The notes under the pieces were generated by a model, which saw nothing but the letters and a program-made list of their open reading frames with translations, was not told the DNA's origin and ran no database searches. Shown here one piece after another: positions 36,405 through 45,264 of a DNA stretch of 64,000 nucleotides. The stretch comes from Xanthomonas sp. (GTDB taxonomy: Bacteria > Pseudomonadota > Gammaproteobacteria > Xanthomonadales > Xanthomonadaceae), in contig NZ_JAFIWC010000003.1 of assembly GCF_017163755.1 (NCBI RefSeq), positions 1 to 64,000 on the forward strand, read 5' to 3'. A program made the position numbers and the translations under genes. Within the stretch, counting starts at the first letter, position 1. The number at the start of each line of letters is the position of its first letter.

Positions 36405-36752
36405 ATGGACACCATCTTCGGCAAGATCATTCGCCGCGAAATTCCCGCCAGCATCGTCTACGAAGACGACGAGGTGCTCGGCTTCAAGGACATCGCGCCG
36501 CAGGCGCCGGTGCACGTGCTGTTCATTCCCAAGCAGGTGGAGATCGCCACGCTGGACGACGCGCGTCCCGAGCAGGCGGCGCTGATCGGCAAGCTGGCGC
36601 TGGCCGCGGCCGCGTATGCGCGCGAGCAGGGCCTAGCGCAGGACGGCTACCGGGTGGTGATGAACTGCCGCGAGCACGCCGGCCAGACCGTGTTCCATCT
36701 GCACCTGCACCTGCTCGCCGGTGCGCCGCTGGGACGCTTCGGCACGGCGTGA
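36405..36752 (+). CDS. hinT: HIT-family nucleotide-binding protein (HinT-like)
   Basis: A purine-nucleoside phosphoramidase of the HINT branch, 115 residues. The start DTIFGKIIRREIPASIVYEDD is typical, and the histidine triad is in TVFHLHLHLLAG. It is the last clear gene before the integron cassette region. Monocistronic or cotranscribed with recR (90-base gap). Confidence 0.94.
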   Translation: MDTIFGKIIRREIPASIVYEDDEVLGFKDIAPQAPVHVLFIPKQVEIATLDDARPEQAALIGKLALAAAAYAREQGLAQDGYRVVMNCREHAGQTVFHLHLHLLAGAPLGRFGTA

Positions 36753-37152
36753 TGCGGTGGCGGCCTTCCAGCGCGCTGAGCGGCTGGTGATGGCGTTGTC
36801 GGGACCAGGGACCAGGGACCCGAGTGGTCGAGGCGCGGCGAGGAAGCCAGCTGATGCATGGGTCCGCGTGTGTCGGTAGCCCTGGGCACCGCCGCGCCTT
36901 GATGGCGGACAGCACTAATGTCCTGCAGAACAAAGAGTTGGCACTGCCCGCGACATCCGCTCTTTGACTAGGGAATTGGTCCCGCCGACCTCCTGCTCTG
37001 AGAAAAGCCGCTTATAGGCTGCCGTTCTCCATCGGAGCGACATTGCCCGTCCAGGCTAGGGCTGTAGGTCCGCAGCGTTTGCCACGCGTTCGCGCATACC
37101 GGCAGTACGTCGCGGCAGCGCCGGTGGAGTTGTCATGAAAATTCTTGTTGGA
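36753..37152. other. 400-bp region between hinT and the integron cassette
   Basis: No gene recognised. It opens with a heptamer repeat (36801-36823), then has lower GC than neighbouring core DNA. It may be the decayed remainder of a further cassette, since it adjoins an attC site, but no additional attC was found in it. Confidence 0.5.
36801..36823. repeat. GGGACCA heptamer tandem repeat
   Basis: Three head-to-tail heptamers (GGGACCA, GGGACCA, GGGACCC) 48 bases after the hinT stop. Related arrays are at 47156-47192 and 54860-54881. Confidence 0.8.
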
Positions 37153-37210
37153 GGCTAACACCTGAATTAACCCGTGCCGCGAGCCGATCGGGTTGAATGG
37201 ATTGTTAGGC
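37153..37210 (-). other. Integron attC site (cassette recombination site), 58 bp
   Basis: On the minus strand it begins GCCTAACAATCCATTCAACC and ends GGGTTAATTCAGGTGTTAGC followed by C. These ends pair as in attC: RYYYAAC / GTTRRRY core sites and the inner ATTCAA-type arms with the usual unpaired base. One core position departs from consensus (GTTAGCC). It begins 10 bases after the stop of the gene at 37220, exactly where a cassette's own attC should be. Confidence 0.85.
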
Positions 37211-37219
37211 TGCACGCTT

Positions 37220-37705
37220 TTACTCTGCTGAGTAGATGGTGGCTTGGCGCACCAAGAGCTGCCAAGTACCACTTGCATCCGTCCAGATCTCGGTTGTACG
37301 ACGCCGGACCTGCTTGTTGGCGAACTTGGCTTTCCCCACGGGAGTCAAAGTCTCTTCTCCCATGAGGAGGACCTCATGCTCACCGCGGAGTGCGGCATAC
37401 TCAATTGACCGATTGAGGGTTGTGTAGTCAATCAAGCCCGTGCGGAGATTCTTAAGGGCGTCTGCTTTCCTGGCGATCTTGTTGAATGGATTATTGACAA
37501 CCGCGTCATCCGCGAAAAGGCTTTCAAAAGCCACTGCGTCTTTCTTGAGAATCGCATTGTCAAAGCGGGTCGCGGCCTCGAGGGCAGCCGCTATCCGAGG
37601 CTGTTTCACGGATTCCTTCGCCTGCGGTGTCGTTGCGCGCCAACCTGCGATGGCCGGAGCCGTCACTACAGCGAGCGCTAAGAAGACCAAGCATCTACGC
37701 ATCAT
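37220..37705 (-). CDS. Integron cassette gene: secreted DUF4440/NTF2-like protein
   Basis: 161 residues. A signal peptide (MMRRCLVFLALAVVTAPAIAG) precedes an NTF2-like domain: AAALEAATRFDNAILKKDAVAFESLFADDAVVNNPFNKIARKADAL, TTLNRSIEYAALRGEHEVLLMGEE, RRTTEIWTDASGTWQLLVRQATIY. The ATG at 37705 follows AGGAGA by six bases. Codon use is clearly less GC-rich than in surrounding core genes. Flanked by attC at 37153-37210 and 37747-37862, it is a single mobile cassette. Function unknown. Confidence 0.88.
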   Translation of the reverse strand: MMRRCLVFLALAVVTAPAIAGWRATTPQAKESVKQPRIAAALEAATRFDNAILKKDAVAFESLFADDAVVNNPFNKIARKADALKNLRTGLIDYTTLNRSIEYAALRGEHEVLLMGEETLTPVGKAKFANKQVRRRTTEIWTDASGTWQLLVRQATIYSAE

Positions 37706-37746
37706 CTTGAATCTCCTGACAGGGTGGAGAGGACGTATTGTGGTCA

Positions 37747-37862
37747 GCCTGACGCCTGAATTAAGCCGGCCCACGCAGGGCGGCGACTGAGGGCGAATAT
37801 AGCCGAAGGCGTGCACCTAGGCGCGGCCCTGCCGTGGGTTCGGCTTGAATGAATTGTTAGGT
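37747..37862 (-). other. Integron attC site upstream of the cassette gene, 116 bp
   Basis: On the minus strand it starts ACCTAACAATTCATTCAAGC and ends CGGCTTAATTCAGGCGTCAG followed by GCT, with complementary inner arms and a long central part. This is the classical attC form with the same ATTCATTCAAG / CTTAATTCAG arms as known cassettes. The crossover triplet is GTC instead of GTT, which may block further recombination. It would have belonged to a preceding cassette now lost. Confidence 0.82.
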
Positions 37863-37931
37863 CTCACTCGCGAAGATCGGCAAACCGGTTATGCGCACAG
37901 CACTATCCGCCGTCAAGGCGCAACGCCGGAC

Positions 37932-37963
37932 AAAAAAAGCCGCTCGATGAGCGGCTTTTTTTG
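37932..37963. terminator. Bidirectional terminator after slp
   Basis: AAAAAAAGCCGCTC-GAT-GAGCGGCTTTTTTT. A and T runs on both sides of an 8-bp GC stem make it work on either strand; it closes the minus-strand slp transcript 18 bases after the stop. Confidence 0.92.
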
Positions 37964-37980
37964 CGATCCGTCAGCGGCGC

Positions 37981-38508
37981 TTACCACCAGCCGCGACGAT
38001 AGCCCCAGCGCGGGCCCCACGGATCCCACGGGCCCCAGGGGCCGTACGGGTAGGCGGGCACCACCTCGACCTGGCGCACCACCGGCCACAGGTAGACCAC
38101 GTCGGCGCTGATCTTCGGCAGGCGGTAGTCGTACTCGCCGATGCGGGTGTTCTCGTAGCCGGAGACGTGGCCGATGAAGGTCACCTCGCGGCCCGGCTCG
38201 AACACGGCCGGATCGTAGAAGCCGGCGCGGCACGCGATGAAGCGTCCGTCGCTGGCGTCGGCCGAGCTGCTGTCCGGACGGCCGCTGCCGTTCAACGGCC
38301 GCGCCAGCATCTGGAAGCAGGTCTCGCCCTGCGCCGGCTTGGTCTGGATGATCTTGCCGCCCCAGCGCACCGGCGAACCGACCTGCTGGCCGGCGACCGA
38401 GTCGCGCGGGGTGACGGTGGCGAACTGGCCCTGCAACGGCTTGGGTGCGGTCACGCAGGCGCCCAGGGCGAGGGCGGCCACCACGGGTAACAGCAGACGA
38501 ATCTTCAT
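37981..38508 (-). CDS. slp: Slp-family outer-membrane lipoprotein
   Basis: 175 residues. The signal peptide ends in a lipobox LGAC (acylated Cys at residue 18). The body matches Slp: VRWGGKIIQTKPAQGETCFQMLARPLNGSGRP, VTFIGHVSGYENTRIGEYDYRLPKISADVVYLWP. The C-terminus is an unusual Trp/Gly/Pro-rich tail (PYGPWGPWDPWGPRWGYRRGWW), not part of the core domain. It overlaps the tgpA stop by ATGA and is thus the last gene of the moxR operon. Confidence 0.9.
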   Translation of the reverse strand: MKIRLLLPVVAALALGACVTAPKPLQGQFATVTPRDSVAGQQVGSPVRWGGKIIQTKPAQGETCFQMLARPLNGSGRPDSSSADASDGRFIACRAGFYDPAVFEPGREVTFIGHVSGYENTRIGEYDYRLPKISADVVYLWPVVRQVEVVPAYPYGPWGPWDPWGPRWGYRRGWW

Positions 38509-40451
38509 CGGGATGCTCCGGTTCGCGGACGGTGCCTGCGCAGGTCGCGCAACAGTGAAGCGCTGTCCGAATCAGCGCCAGCGTAGCGCGAATCGGCGAA
38601 ACGCTGGCTGAGCGACAGCAGCGCCGGGTCGGGAATCACGCGCTGTACACGCCGCGCCCAGTCCAGCGCCGGCTCGTGCGCCTCGCGCGCCAGGCCGAGC
38701 CGCGCGTAGCGCTTGCCCAGGCGCCGCCAGGCGCGCAGCAACGGATCGCGCTCGCGCTCGCCGCGCGCCAGCAACCAGGCCATCGCGCCCAGCGTGAGCG
38801 CGGCGAAGCCGGCGAAGATCCCGATCAGCTGCGCCGGCTCCAGCTTGCCGATGCCCAGGCCGCTGAGCAGCCGCTGCTGGCGGTTGGCGTCGAACGACAG
38901 CACCAGGTCGTTCCAGCCGCGCCTCAGCCAGTCGCCGACGTCGCGCAGCTGCCAGTCGCCGCCGGCCAGGCCGCCGCCGCCGTCGCCGAGCCGGTCCTCC
39001 AGGGTGTCGTAGATCCGCTCCGGCGCCACCGCCGCGGTCGGGTCCACGCGCACCCAGCCGCGCTGCGGCAGCCATACTTCGGCCCAGGCGTGCGCGTCCA
39101 TGCGCCGTATCACCCAGTAATCGCCGAGCGGATTGCGGGTGCCGCCGGCATAGCCCGTGACCACCCGCGCGGGGACGCCGGCGCCGCGCATCAGCGCCAC
39201 GAACGCGGAGCTGAAATGTTCACAAAAGCCGGCCTTGTACTGGAACAGGAACTCGTCGATGCCGTCGCGGCCCGGCAACGGCGTGTCCAGGGTGTAGGCG
39301 AAGTCGCGGCGGATCCAGCGCAGCGCGCGGTTGACGATCGCCACGTCGTCGCGCCCGGCCTGCTGCCGCCACTGCCGGGCCAGCGCCAGCGTGCGCGGGT
39401 TGTAGCCGGGCGGCAGCTGCAGCGCCTGCCGGCGCTGCGCCGCCGGCAGCGTGGCCTCGAAGCGCTGCGGCGGCGAGGAGCGCAGGCGCCAGCGGCTCAG
39501 CGCGCTGAGCGGGCGCGCGCTGTTGAGCACGTAGTCCGACGACAGCCGGGTACCGTCCGGCGCGGCCAGCGGCAGGTCCAGCGCGATCACCTGGCGGCGG
39601 TCGGTGGGCTCGATCTCGATCTCGTAGTCCCACGCCGCGCCGCCCGCCTGCGTCGCCGGCGGCGGCTGGTAGTCGTGCCAGCGCTGCGCGCGCCAGGTGC
39701 GCCCGTCGAACTCCCACAGCACCGGGCCGCGCCAGTAGCGCTGGTCCGGCGCCGGCACCTTGCCGAAGAACTGCACCCGCGCCGCCGGGCTGTCGTCGGC
39801 CATCAGGTCCAGCCATTGCCCCGGGGTCATCGTGTCGGACAGTCCGGGCCGCGCCAGCGCGCGTTCGGGGACGCCCCACAGCGGCGAGCCCAGCCGCGGG
39901 AACAGCCAGAACGCGGCCAGCGCCAGCGGCAGCCCGATCGCCAGCAGCCGGCCCACGCCGCGCAGCTGGTCGCGCGCCGGCCGCTCGTCGCTGCGGCCTT
40001 CCTGGTCGGCCAGGCGCTGCATGCACAGCAGCGCGGCGATCACCGCGGCCAGCGCCAGCAGCATCGTCAGCGGCCCCTGGTCGAGCAGGAAGGCGGCGAA
40101 CGGCGCGAACAGGGCGAAGCCGAGCAGGCTGCGCGCATCGCGCAGGGTCTTCAGTTCCGACGGCTTGATCGCCAGCATCGCGGCCAGCATCGCGCAGCCG
40201 GTGTCACGGCCGAAGCGCATGCCGATCTGCCAGTAGATCGCCGCCAGCATCGCCGCCACCAGCAGCAGCCGCAGCGGCGCCGGCATCGGCCGCCACCACG
40301 AACTGGCGCCGACCAGCAGCGTGGCGCCGCCGAACACCAGCATCAGCGCGCCCGGCAACTGCAGCAGCAGCGGCAGCAGCACCAGCAGGCCGGCGCCCAG
40401 GGCCCAGCCGCGGCTGGCGCGGGTCAGCGCGGGCGAGGAGGACTCAGCCAT
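38505..40451 (-). CDS. tgpA: Transglutaminase-like membrane protein TgpA (DUF3488/DUF4129)
   Basis: 648 residues. The first 190 or so residues contain about six hydrophobic segments (DUF3488). A periplasmic transglutaminase-like domain follows with a catalytic triad in KAGFCEHFSSAFVALMRGAG, DAHAWAEVW and RVDPTAAVAP. One more membrane helix lies near residue 550, then a cytoplasmic DUF4129 tail. It has 8 bases of overlap with the DUF58 gene. In Pseudomonas TgpA is essential and probably acts on cell-wall-associated substrates; the exact substrate is not known. Confidence 0.93.
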   Translation of the reverse strand: MAESSSPALTRASRGWALGAGLLVLLPLLLQLPGALMLVFGGATLLVGASSWWRPMPAPLRLLLVAAMLAAIYWQIGMRFGRDTGCAMLAAMLAIKPSELKTLRDARSLLGFALFAPFAAFLLDQGPLTMLLALAAVIAALLCMQRLADQEGRSDERPARDQLRGVGRLLAIGLPLALAAFWLFPRLGSPLWGVPERALARPGLSDTMTPGQWLDLMADDSPAARVQFFGKVPAPDQRYWRGPVLWEFDGRTWRAQRWHDYQPPPATQAGGAAWDYEIEIEPTDRRQVIALDLPLAAPDGTRLSSDYVLNSARPLSALSRWRLRSSPPQRFEATLPAAQRRQALQLPPGYNPRTLALARQWRQQAGRDDVAIVNRALRWIRRDFAYTLDTPLPGRDGIDEFLFQYKAGFCEHFSSAFVALMRGAGVPARVVTGYAGGTRNPLGDYWVIRRMDAHAWAEVWLPQRGWVRVDPTAAVAPERIYDTLEDRLGDGGGGLAGGDWQLRDVGDWLRRGWNDLVLSFDANRQQRLLSGLGIGKLEPAQLIGIFAGFAALTLGAMAWLLARGERERDPLLRAWRRLGKRYARLGLAREAHEPALDWARRVQRVIPDPALLSLSQRFADSRYAGADSDSASLLRDLRRHRPRTGASR

Positions 40452-41400
40452 GCGGCAGCAGCGCCAGCGCGCGCAGGCACAGGTGCTGGTGTTGCGCGCC
40501 GCGGCCCGGCCCCAGCGGCGGCTGCCCGGGCAGCAGCAGGCGGTAGCGGCGGCCGTCGCGCTCGGCCTCGTTGACCCAGCGTGCCAGCCGCGCGATGCGG
40601 CGCTCGTACGGCAGCGACGGCAGCGCGCGCCAGTCCAGCACCACGTCCACCCCGATCGGGCGCTCGTACTCGCGCACCAGCAGGGTGTCGCGCCGCGCCG
40701 AGTGCTTCCACGAGATCGCGCGTGGCGCGTCGCCGGCGCGGTAGGGGCGCAGCTGGTGCAGTTCCTCGCCGAGCGCGTGCAGCCGGGTCTGGGTCGGGTT
40801 GCCGTCGCCGCCGGGCAGCGGCGGCCCGTCCGCCTCCGGCTGCGGGTACACCAGCAGCGGGGCGTCCGGCCAGAACCAGGCCCAGGCCTGCAGCAGGCCC
40901 AGCGGCTGGGTGGTGGAGACGCGGATGCGCTCCAGGTCCAGCCAGCCGCGGCGCTCGGTCGGCAGGCTGAGGTCGGCTTCGCCGCCGCCATCGCCGCCCA
41001 GGTCCAGGTAGGTGTACTGCTGCGCGTGCGCCACGCGCACGCCGCGCCGGCGCCGCGCGTCGCGCGCGGCCAGCGACAGGCGCAGGCGCAACGGCGTGCC
41101 GGCGGCGACCGGTTCGGCCGACAGCGCGTCCAGGCGCAGGCCCGACAGCTGCAGGTGGGCCACGATCGCGCTGGCCACGCCGGCGGCGCCGAGCAGCATA
41201 GCCAGCAGCAGCGCCGGGTTGTTGTTGTAGTTCAACGCGCCGAGCAGCATCGCGCCGAGCAGCAGCGCGATGAAGCCGCCGAACGGCGTCGGCAGGATGT
41301 AGATGCGGCGGCGGTCCAACTGCACCGGCAGCGGTTCGGGGTCGCGCGGCCGCGCCAGGTGCGCCAACGTCCGCCGCCACCGCTGCAGGCGCGTACGCAC
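40444..41400 (-). CDS. DUF58 domain protein
   Basis: 318 residues with two hydrophobic segments near the N-terminus (TPFGGFIALLLGAMLLGAL, ALLLAMLLGAAGVASAIVA). It then has an Ig-like strand region and the DUF58 motif GEELHQLRPYRAGDAPRAISWKHSARRDTLLVREYE. The start is probably the GTG at 41400, five bases after the moxR stop, since no ATG lies nearby in frame. It is always found beside moxR and tgpA and is thought to work with the MoxR ATPase in envelope assembly. Confidence 0.88.
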   Translation of the reverse strand: MRTRLQRWRRTLAHLARPRDPEPLPVQLDRRRIYILPTPFGGFIALLLGAMLLGALNYNNNPALLLAMLLGAAGVASAIVAHLQLSGLRLDALSAEPVAAGTPLRLRLSLAARDARRRRGVRVAHAQQYTYLDLGGDGGGEADLSLPTERRGWLDLERIRVSTTQPLGLLQAWAWFWPDAPLLVYPQPEADGPPLPGGDGNPTQTRLHALGEELHQLRPYRAGDAPRAISWKHSARRDTLLVREYERPIGVDVVLDWRALPSLPYERRIARLARWVNEAERDGRRYRLLLPGQPPLGPGRGAQHQHLCLRALALLPHG

Positions 41401-41405
41401 GGCGT

Positions 41406-42359
41406 TCAGTCCACCGGCACGCTGTGCAGGATCGCCTTGGCCAGCGACTGGCCCGACGCGGATTCCTGTTCGGCCACCAGCCGGTGTTCGGCGACCGCCA
41501 CGAACAAGGCCTGCACGTCCTCGGGCAGCGCATGCGCGCGGCCGAGCAGCAGCGCATGCGCCTTGGCCGCGCGCAGCAACGCGATGCCGGCGCGCGGCGA
41601 CAGGCCCACGCGCACCCCGGCATGCTGGCGGCTGCGCGCCAGCAGCGCCTGCACGTAGCCGACCAGCGCCTCGCTGGCGTGGACCCGGTCCACCGCATGG
41701 CGCAGCGTCGCCATGTCGGCGTCGCTGAGCATCGGTTGCGCCTGCGCGATCAGGTCGCGGCGGTCGCTGCCGCTGAGCAGCGCGCGTTCGGACTCGGCAC
41801 TGGGGTAGCCGAGCGCCAGCCGCAGCAGGAACCGGTCCAGCTGCGAGTCCGGCAGCGGGAAGGTGCCCGACAGGTCCACCGGGTTCTGCGTGGCGATCAC
41901 GAAGAACGGCGAAGGCAGCGGATGGGTCACCCCGTCCAGCGTCACCTGCTGCTCGGCCATCGCTTCCAGCAGCGCGCTCTGCGTGCGCGGCGGGGCGCGG
42001 TTGATCTCGTCGGCCAGCAGCACGTGGGCGAACACCGGCCCGGGATGGAACTGGAACTGCCGCGACTGCGCGTCGTACACCGACACGCCGAGCACGTCGG
42101 CCGGCAGCAGGTCGGAGGTGAACTGCACGCGCTGGAAGCTCAACCCCAGGCTCGCGGCCAGCGCGTGCGCCAGGGTGGTCTTGCCCAGTCCGGGCAGGTC
42201 CTCGATCAGCAGGTGTCCGCCGGACAGCAACGCGACAAAGGCAAGCCGCACCTGCTGCGGCTTGCCCAGTACCAGCGAATTGACCTGCTGCTGCGCCTGC
42301 GTGAGGGACTGGCGCAGCGTTTCGGTTAGCATTTCCGGCAAGCGGGGCGGAGTAGGCAT
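41406..42359 (-). CDS. MoxR-family AAA+ ATPase
   Basis: 317 residues. Walker A is EDLPGLGKTTLAHALA, Walker B is VLLADEINRAPP, sensor 1 is FFVIATQNP, and the arginine-finger region is LPDSQLDRFLLRL. MoxR proteins act as chaperones for the DUF58/transglutaminase module next to it. It is the promoter-proximal gene of the four-gene operon 42359 to 37981. Confidence 0.94.
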   Translation of the reverse strand: MPTPPRLPEMLTETLRQSLTQAQQQVNSLVLGKPQQVRLAFVALLSGGHLLIEDLPGLGKTTLAHALAASLGLSFQRVQFTSDLLPADVLGVSVYDAQSRQFQFHPGPVFAHVLLADEINRAPPRTQSALLEAMAEQQVTLDGVTHPLPSPFFVIATQNPVDLSGTFPLPDSQLDRFLLRLALGYPSAESERALLSGSDRRDLIAQAQPMLSDADMATLRHAVDRVHASEALVGYVQALLARSRQHAGVRVGLSPRAGIALLRAAKAHALLLGRAHALPEDVQALFVAVAEHRLVAEQESASGQSLAKAILHSVPVD

Positions 42360-42396
42360 CGCGTTCTCGCAACGGGTTTAGGGGAGTTTAAAGGCA

Positions 42397-44244
42397 ATGC
42401 AGGGCGAACAACGCGCGCGAAGCGTCTTCCTGGTGCTGTGGACGCTGGTCACGGCGGCCAAGCTGCTGGTGGCCGCCCGCTTGCCGTTGTTCGTCGACGA
42501 AGCGTTCTATTGGCAGGAGGGCCAGCATCTGGCCGCCGCGTATTCGGACCTGCCCGGACTGACCGCCTGGCTGGCGCGCCTGGGCGTGGCCGTGGGCGGC
42601 GACCACCTGCTGGCGCTGCGCGCGCCGTTCCTGCTGTTGGCGGCGCTGATGCCGTGGCTGATCGCGCGCATCGCCACGCGCTGGTTCGGCGCGGTCGCCG
42701 GCTGGCGCGCCGGCAGCCTGACCCTGCTGATGCCGCTGTCCGGCACGCTCGGCATCCTGGCCCTGCCGGACGTGCCGATGGCGCTGGCGACGATCCTGTG
42801 CATCGACGCCAGCGCGCGGCTGCTGCGCCAGATCGATGCGATGAGCGCCGTTGAACTGGCGCTGGGCCTGGCGCTGGGGGCGCTCAGCCACTACCGCTTC
42901 GCCGGCATGGTCGGGGTCGGCTGCATCGCCCTGCTGCTGATCCCGCAGGGCCGCAGGATGCTGCGCGATCCGCAGGTCTGGGTGGCGCTGGCGATGGGCC
43001 TGGTGGCGTGGCTGCCGTTGCTGGCCTGGAACGTGGACAACGGCGAGGCGGGGCTGAAGTTCCAACTGGTCGATCGGCATCCGTGGAGCTTCCAGCCCAA
43101 CGGCATCTGGTTCGTGCTGATCCAGGGCCTGCTGGTGACGCCGCTGCTGGCGGTGGCGCTGTGCAACGTCGCGCTGGTCGCCACCCGCGGCGGCGGCAGC
43201 GGCGGCGCCCGCGTGCAGTGGCGCTATTTCGGCCTGCTCGGCGGGATCTCCACGCTCGGCATCTTCGTCGCCGGCTTCTTCACCGACGCCGAGCGCATCA
43301 GTTTCCATTGGCCGCTGCCCGGCTACCTGGCCCTGCTGATCGCCGCGCCGGTGATCCTCGGCGGCTGGCCGAAGCGGCTGCGCCGCACCGCCTGGGCGCT
43401 GACCGGGCTCGGCCTGGTCGGCGCGTTCGCCTACTACCTGGCGGTGTCGGTGCCGTCGGTGCGCGAACACGCCGCCGGCAACAAGTACTACCCGCGCAAC
43501 TTCGCCGGGTGGGGGCCGCTGGCCGCGGCGGTGCGCGAGGAACTGGCGGCGATGCCGCCCGGCGCGCGGGTGCTGGCCGACAACTTCAAGGTCGGCGCCG
43601 AACTGGGCTTCGAACTGGGCGATGCGCGCATCGAGGTGCTGCCGCACGCGTTGAACGAAAAGCACGGCCGCAGCGCGCAGCTGCGGCAATGGGGCCTGCT
43701 CGGCGACGGCCGGCGCGATGGCCCGCGGCTGCTGGTGCTGTCGCCCAGCGACCTGAAATACCGGCTGCTGCTGCAGCGCTACCACGAGGTCTGCGCGCTG
43801 GTCGGGCCGCTGCCGCCGCCGCGGGTGGTGTCCAACGACCACGGCAGCCAGCGCTTCCTGCTGTTCCGGCTGCCGGCGCAGCGCCTGCCGGGGCCGTGCG
43901 TGCTGCCGGCGATGGCGTGGATCAACACGCCCGCCAGCGGCGACCACGTGGCGCCGCATTTCGACGTGTCCGGCTGGGCGTTCAAGGACGGCGCGGGTAT
44001 CGCGCGGGTGGACGTGCTGCTCGACGGCAAGGTGGCGGCGCAGGCCGAGTATGGCCAGCGCTACGACGTCACCGCGTTCTGGAAGATCTCCACCGACACG
44101 CAGCATCCGCACGTGGGGTTCCGCACCCAGCTCGATACCCAGGCGTTGGCGCCCGGCACCCATTGGCTGGGCCTGCGCCTGCACGGCCACGACGGCAGCG
44201 TCGAGGACTGGTGGGAGCAGCCGATCGTGCTGCGCCAGCGCTGA
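42397..44244 (+). CDS. PMT/GT39-type membrane glycosyltransferase (ArnT-like)
   Basis: 615 residues. About ten membrane segments in the first 360 residues. The GT-C signature is the acidic pair in PLFVDEAFYWQEG in the first extracytoplasmic loop. A soluble C-terminal region follows, with an Ig-like strand domain at about residues 510-612 (HFDVSGWAFKDGAGIARVDVLLDGKV). It likely transfers a sugar from a polyprenyl-phosphate donor to a protein or lipid in the periplasm. The neighbouring GT2 gene could make that donor. Confidence 0.85.
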   Translation: MQGEQRARSVFLVLWTLVTAAKLLVAARLPLFVDEAFYWQEGQHLAAAYSDLPGLTAWLARLGVAVGGDHLLALRAPFLLLAALMPWLIARIATRWFGAVAGWRAGSLTLLMPLSGTLGILALPDVPMALATILCIDASARLLRQIDAMSAVELALGLALGALSHYRFAGMVGVGCIALLLIPQGRRMLRDPQVWVALAMGLVAWLPLLAWNVDNGEAGLKFQLVDRHPWSFQPNGIWFVLIQGLLVTPLLAVALCNVALVATRGGGSGGARVQWRYFGLLGGISTLGIFVAGFFTDAERISFHWPLPGYLALLIAAPVILGGWPKRLRRTAWALTGLGLVGAFAYYLAVSVPSVREHAAGNKYYPRNFAGWGPLAAAVREELAAMPPGARVLADNFKVGAELGFELGDARIEVLPHALNEKHGRSAQLRQWGLLGDGRRDGPRLLVLSPSDLKYRLLLQRYHEVCALVGPLPPPRVVSNDHGSQRFLLFRLPAQRLPGPCVLPAMAWINTPASGDHVAPHFDVSGWAFKDGAGIARVDVLLDGKVAAQAEYGQRYDVTAFWKISTDTQHPHVGFRTQLDTQALAPGTHWLGLRLHGHDGSVEDWWEQPIVLRQR

Positions 44245-44289
44245 GATAGGATGGCGCGCCTCCACGCCCGCCGCGCCGACTCTTTCGCC

Positions 44290-45264
44290 ATGACCCTACC
44301 CGCCGTTTTCCCCGCCGTGCGCATCGCGGTGATGGTGCCCTGCCACAACGAAGCGGCCACCATCGGCGGCGTGGTCGCCGATTTCGCCCGCCACCTGCCT
44401 GGCGCCAGCGTCCACGTCTTCGACAACAACTCCAGCGACGGCACCATCGGCATCGCGCGTGCGGCCGGCGCGCAGGTGCGCCAGGTCGGCCCGCAGGGCA
44501 AGGGCAACGTGGTGCGGCGCCTGTTCGCCGACATCGAGGCCGACGTCTACGTGCTGGTCGACGGCGATGCCACCTACGACGCGGCGATGGCGCCGGTGCT
44601 GGTCGAGCGCCTGCTGCGCGACGGCCTGGACATGGTGGTCGGCGCGCGCCGCAGCGGGCAGGCCGCCGCATACCGCGCCGGCCATCGCCTCGGCAACGTG
44701 CTGCTGACCCGCTGCGTGGGGCTGCTGTTCGGGCGCAGTTTCGACGACATGCTGTCCGGCTACCGGGTGTTCTCGCGCCGCTACGTCAAGTCGTTTCCCG
44801 CGCATGCGGCCGGCTTCGAGACCGAGACCGAGCTGGCGGTGCACGCGCTGCAGCTGCGCATGCCGGTGGCGGAGGTGGCGACCGGCTACGGCGCGCGCCC
44901 GCACGGATCGCAGAGCAAGCTGCGCACCTGGCACGACGGCGCGCGCATCCTGCTGACGATCGCGCGCCTGTTCAAGGCCGAACGGCCGCTGCTGTTCTTC
45001 TCGCTGGGAGCGGCGGCGTGCGCGCTGGCGTCGCTGCTGCTGGCGTTGCCGCTGCTGCTCACCTACCTGGATACCGGGCTGGTGCCGCGCTTTCCGACCG
45101 CGATCCTGTGCGCGGCGCTGATGCTGCTCGGGTTCCTGCTGCTGGCCTGCGGGCTGATCCTGGACACGGTCACCCGCGGCCGCATCGAGGCCAAGCGCCT
45201 GGCCTATCTGGCGGTGCCGGCCTTGCCGCTGCACGAGGCGCGCGCGCCGGAATCGGGCGAGTGA
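44290..45264 (+). CDS. GT2 glycosyltransferase with C-terminal membrane helices
   Basis: 324 residues. The GT2 nucleotide-sugar domain has VMVPCHNEAATIGGVV, VFDNNSSDGT, and the DXD motif in LVDGDATYD. A later DDMLSGYRVFSRRYVKSF and two C-terminal helices (LFFSLGAAACALASLLLALPLLLTYL, LCAALMLLGFLLLACGLIL) follow. This is the layout of polyprenyl-phosphate sugar synthases such as dolichol-phosphate-mannose synthase. The in-frame ATG at 44251 was passed over because 44290 gives the usual short N-terminus. Overlaps the next gene (GTGA). Confidence 0.9.
   Translation: MTLPAVFPAVRIAVMVPCHNEAATIGGVVADFARHLPGASVHVFDNNSSDGTIGIARAAGAQVRQVGPQGKGNVVRRLFADIEADVYVLVDGDATYDAAMAPVLVERLLRDGLDMVVGARRSGQAAAYRAGHRLGNVLLTRCVGLLFGRSFDDMLSGYRVFSRRYVKSFPAHAAGFETETELAVHALQLRMPVAEVATGYGARPHGSQSKLRTWHDGARILLTIARLFKAERPLLFFSLGAAACALASLLLALPLLLTYLDTGLVPRFPTAILCAALMLLGFLLLACGLILDTVTRGRIEAKRLAYLAVPALPLHEARAPESGE

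Noticed and set aside
36801-36823. CRISPR-like repeat
   Set aside because: Units are seven bases, directly tandem without spacers; also no cas genes anywhere in the window.
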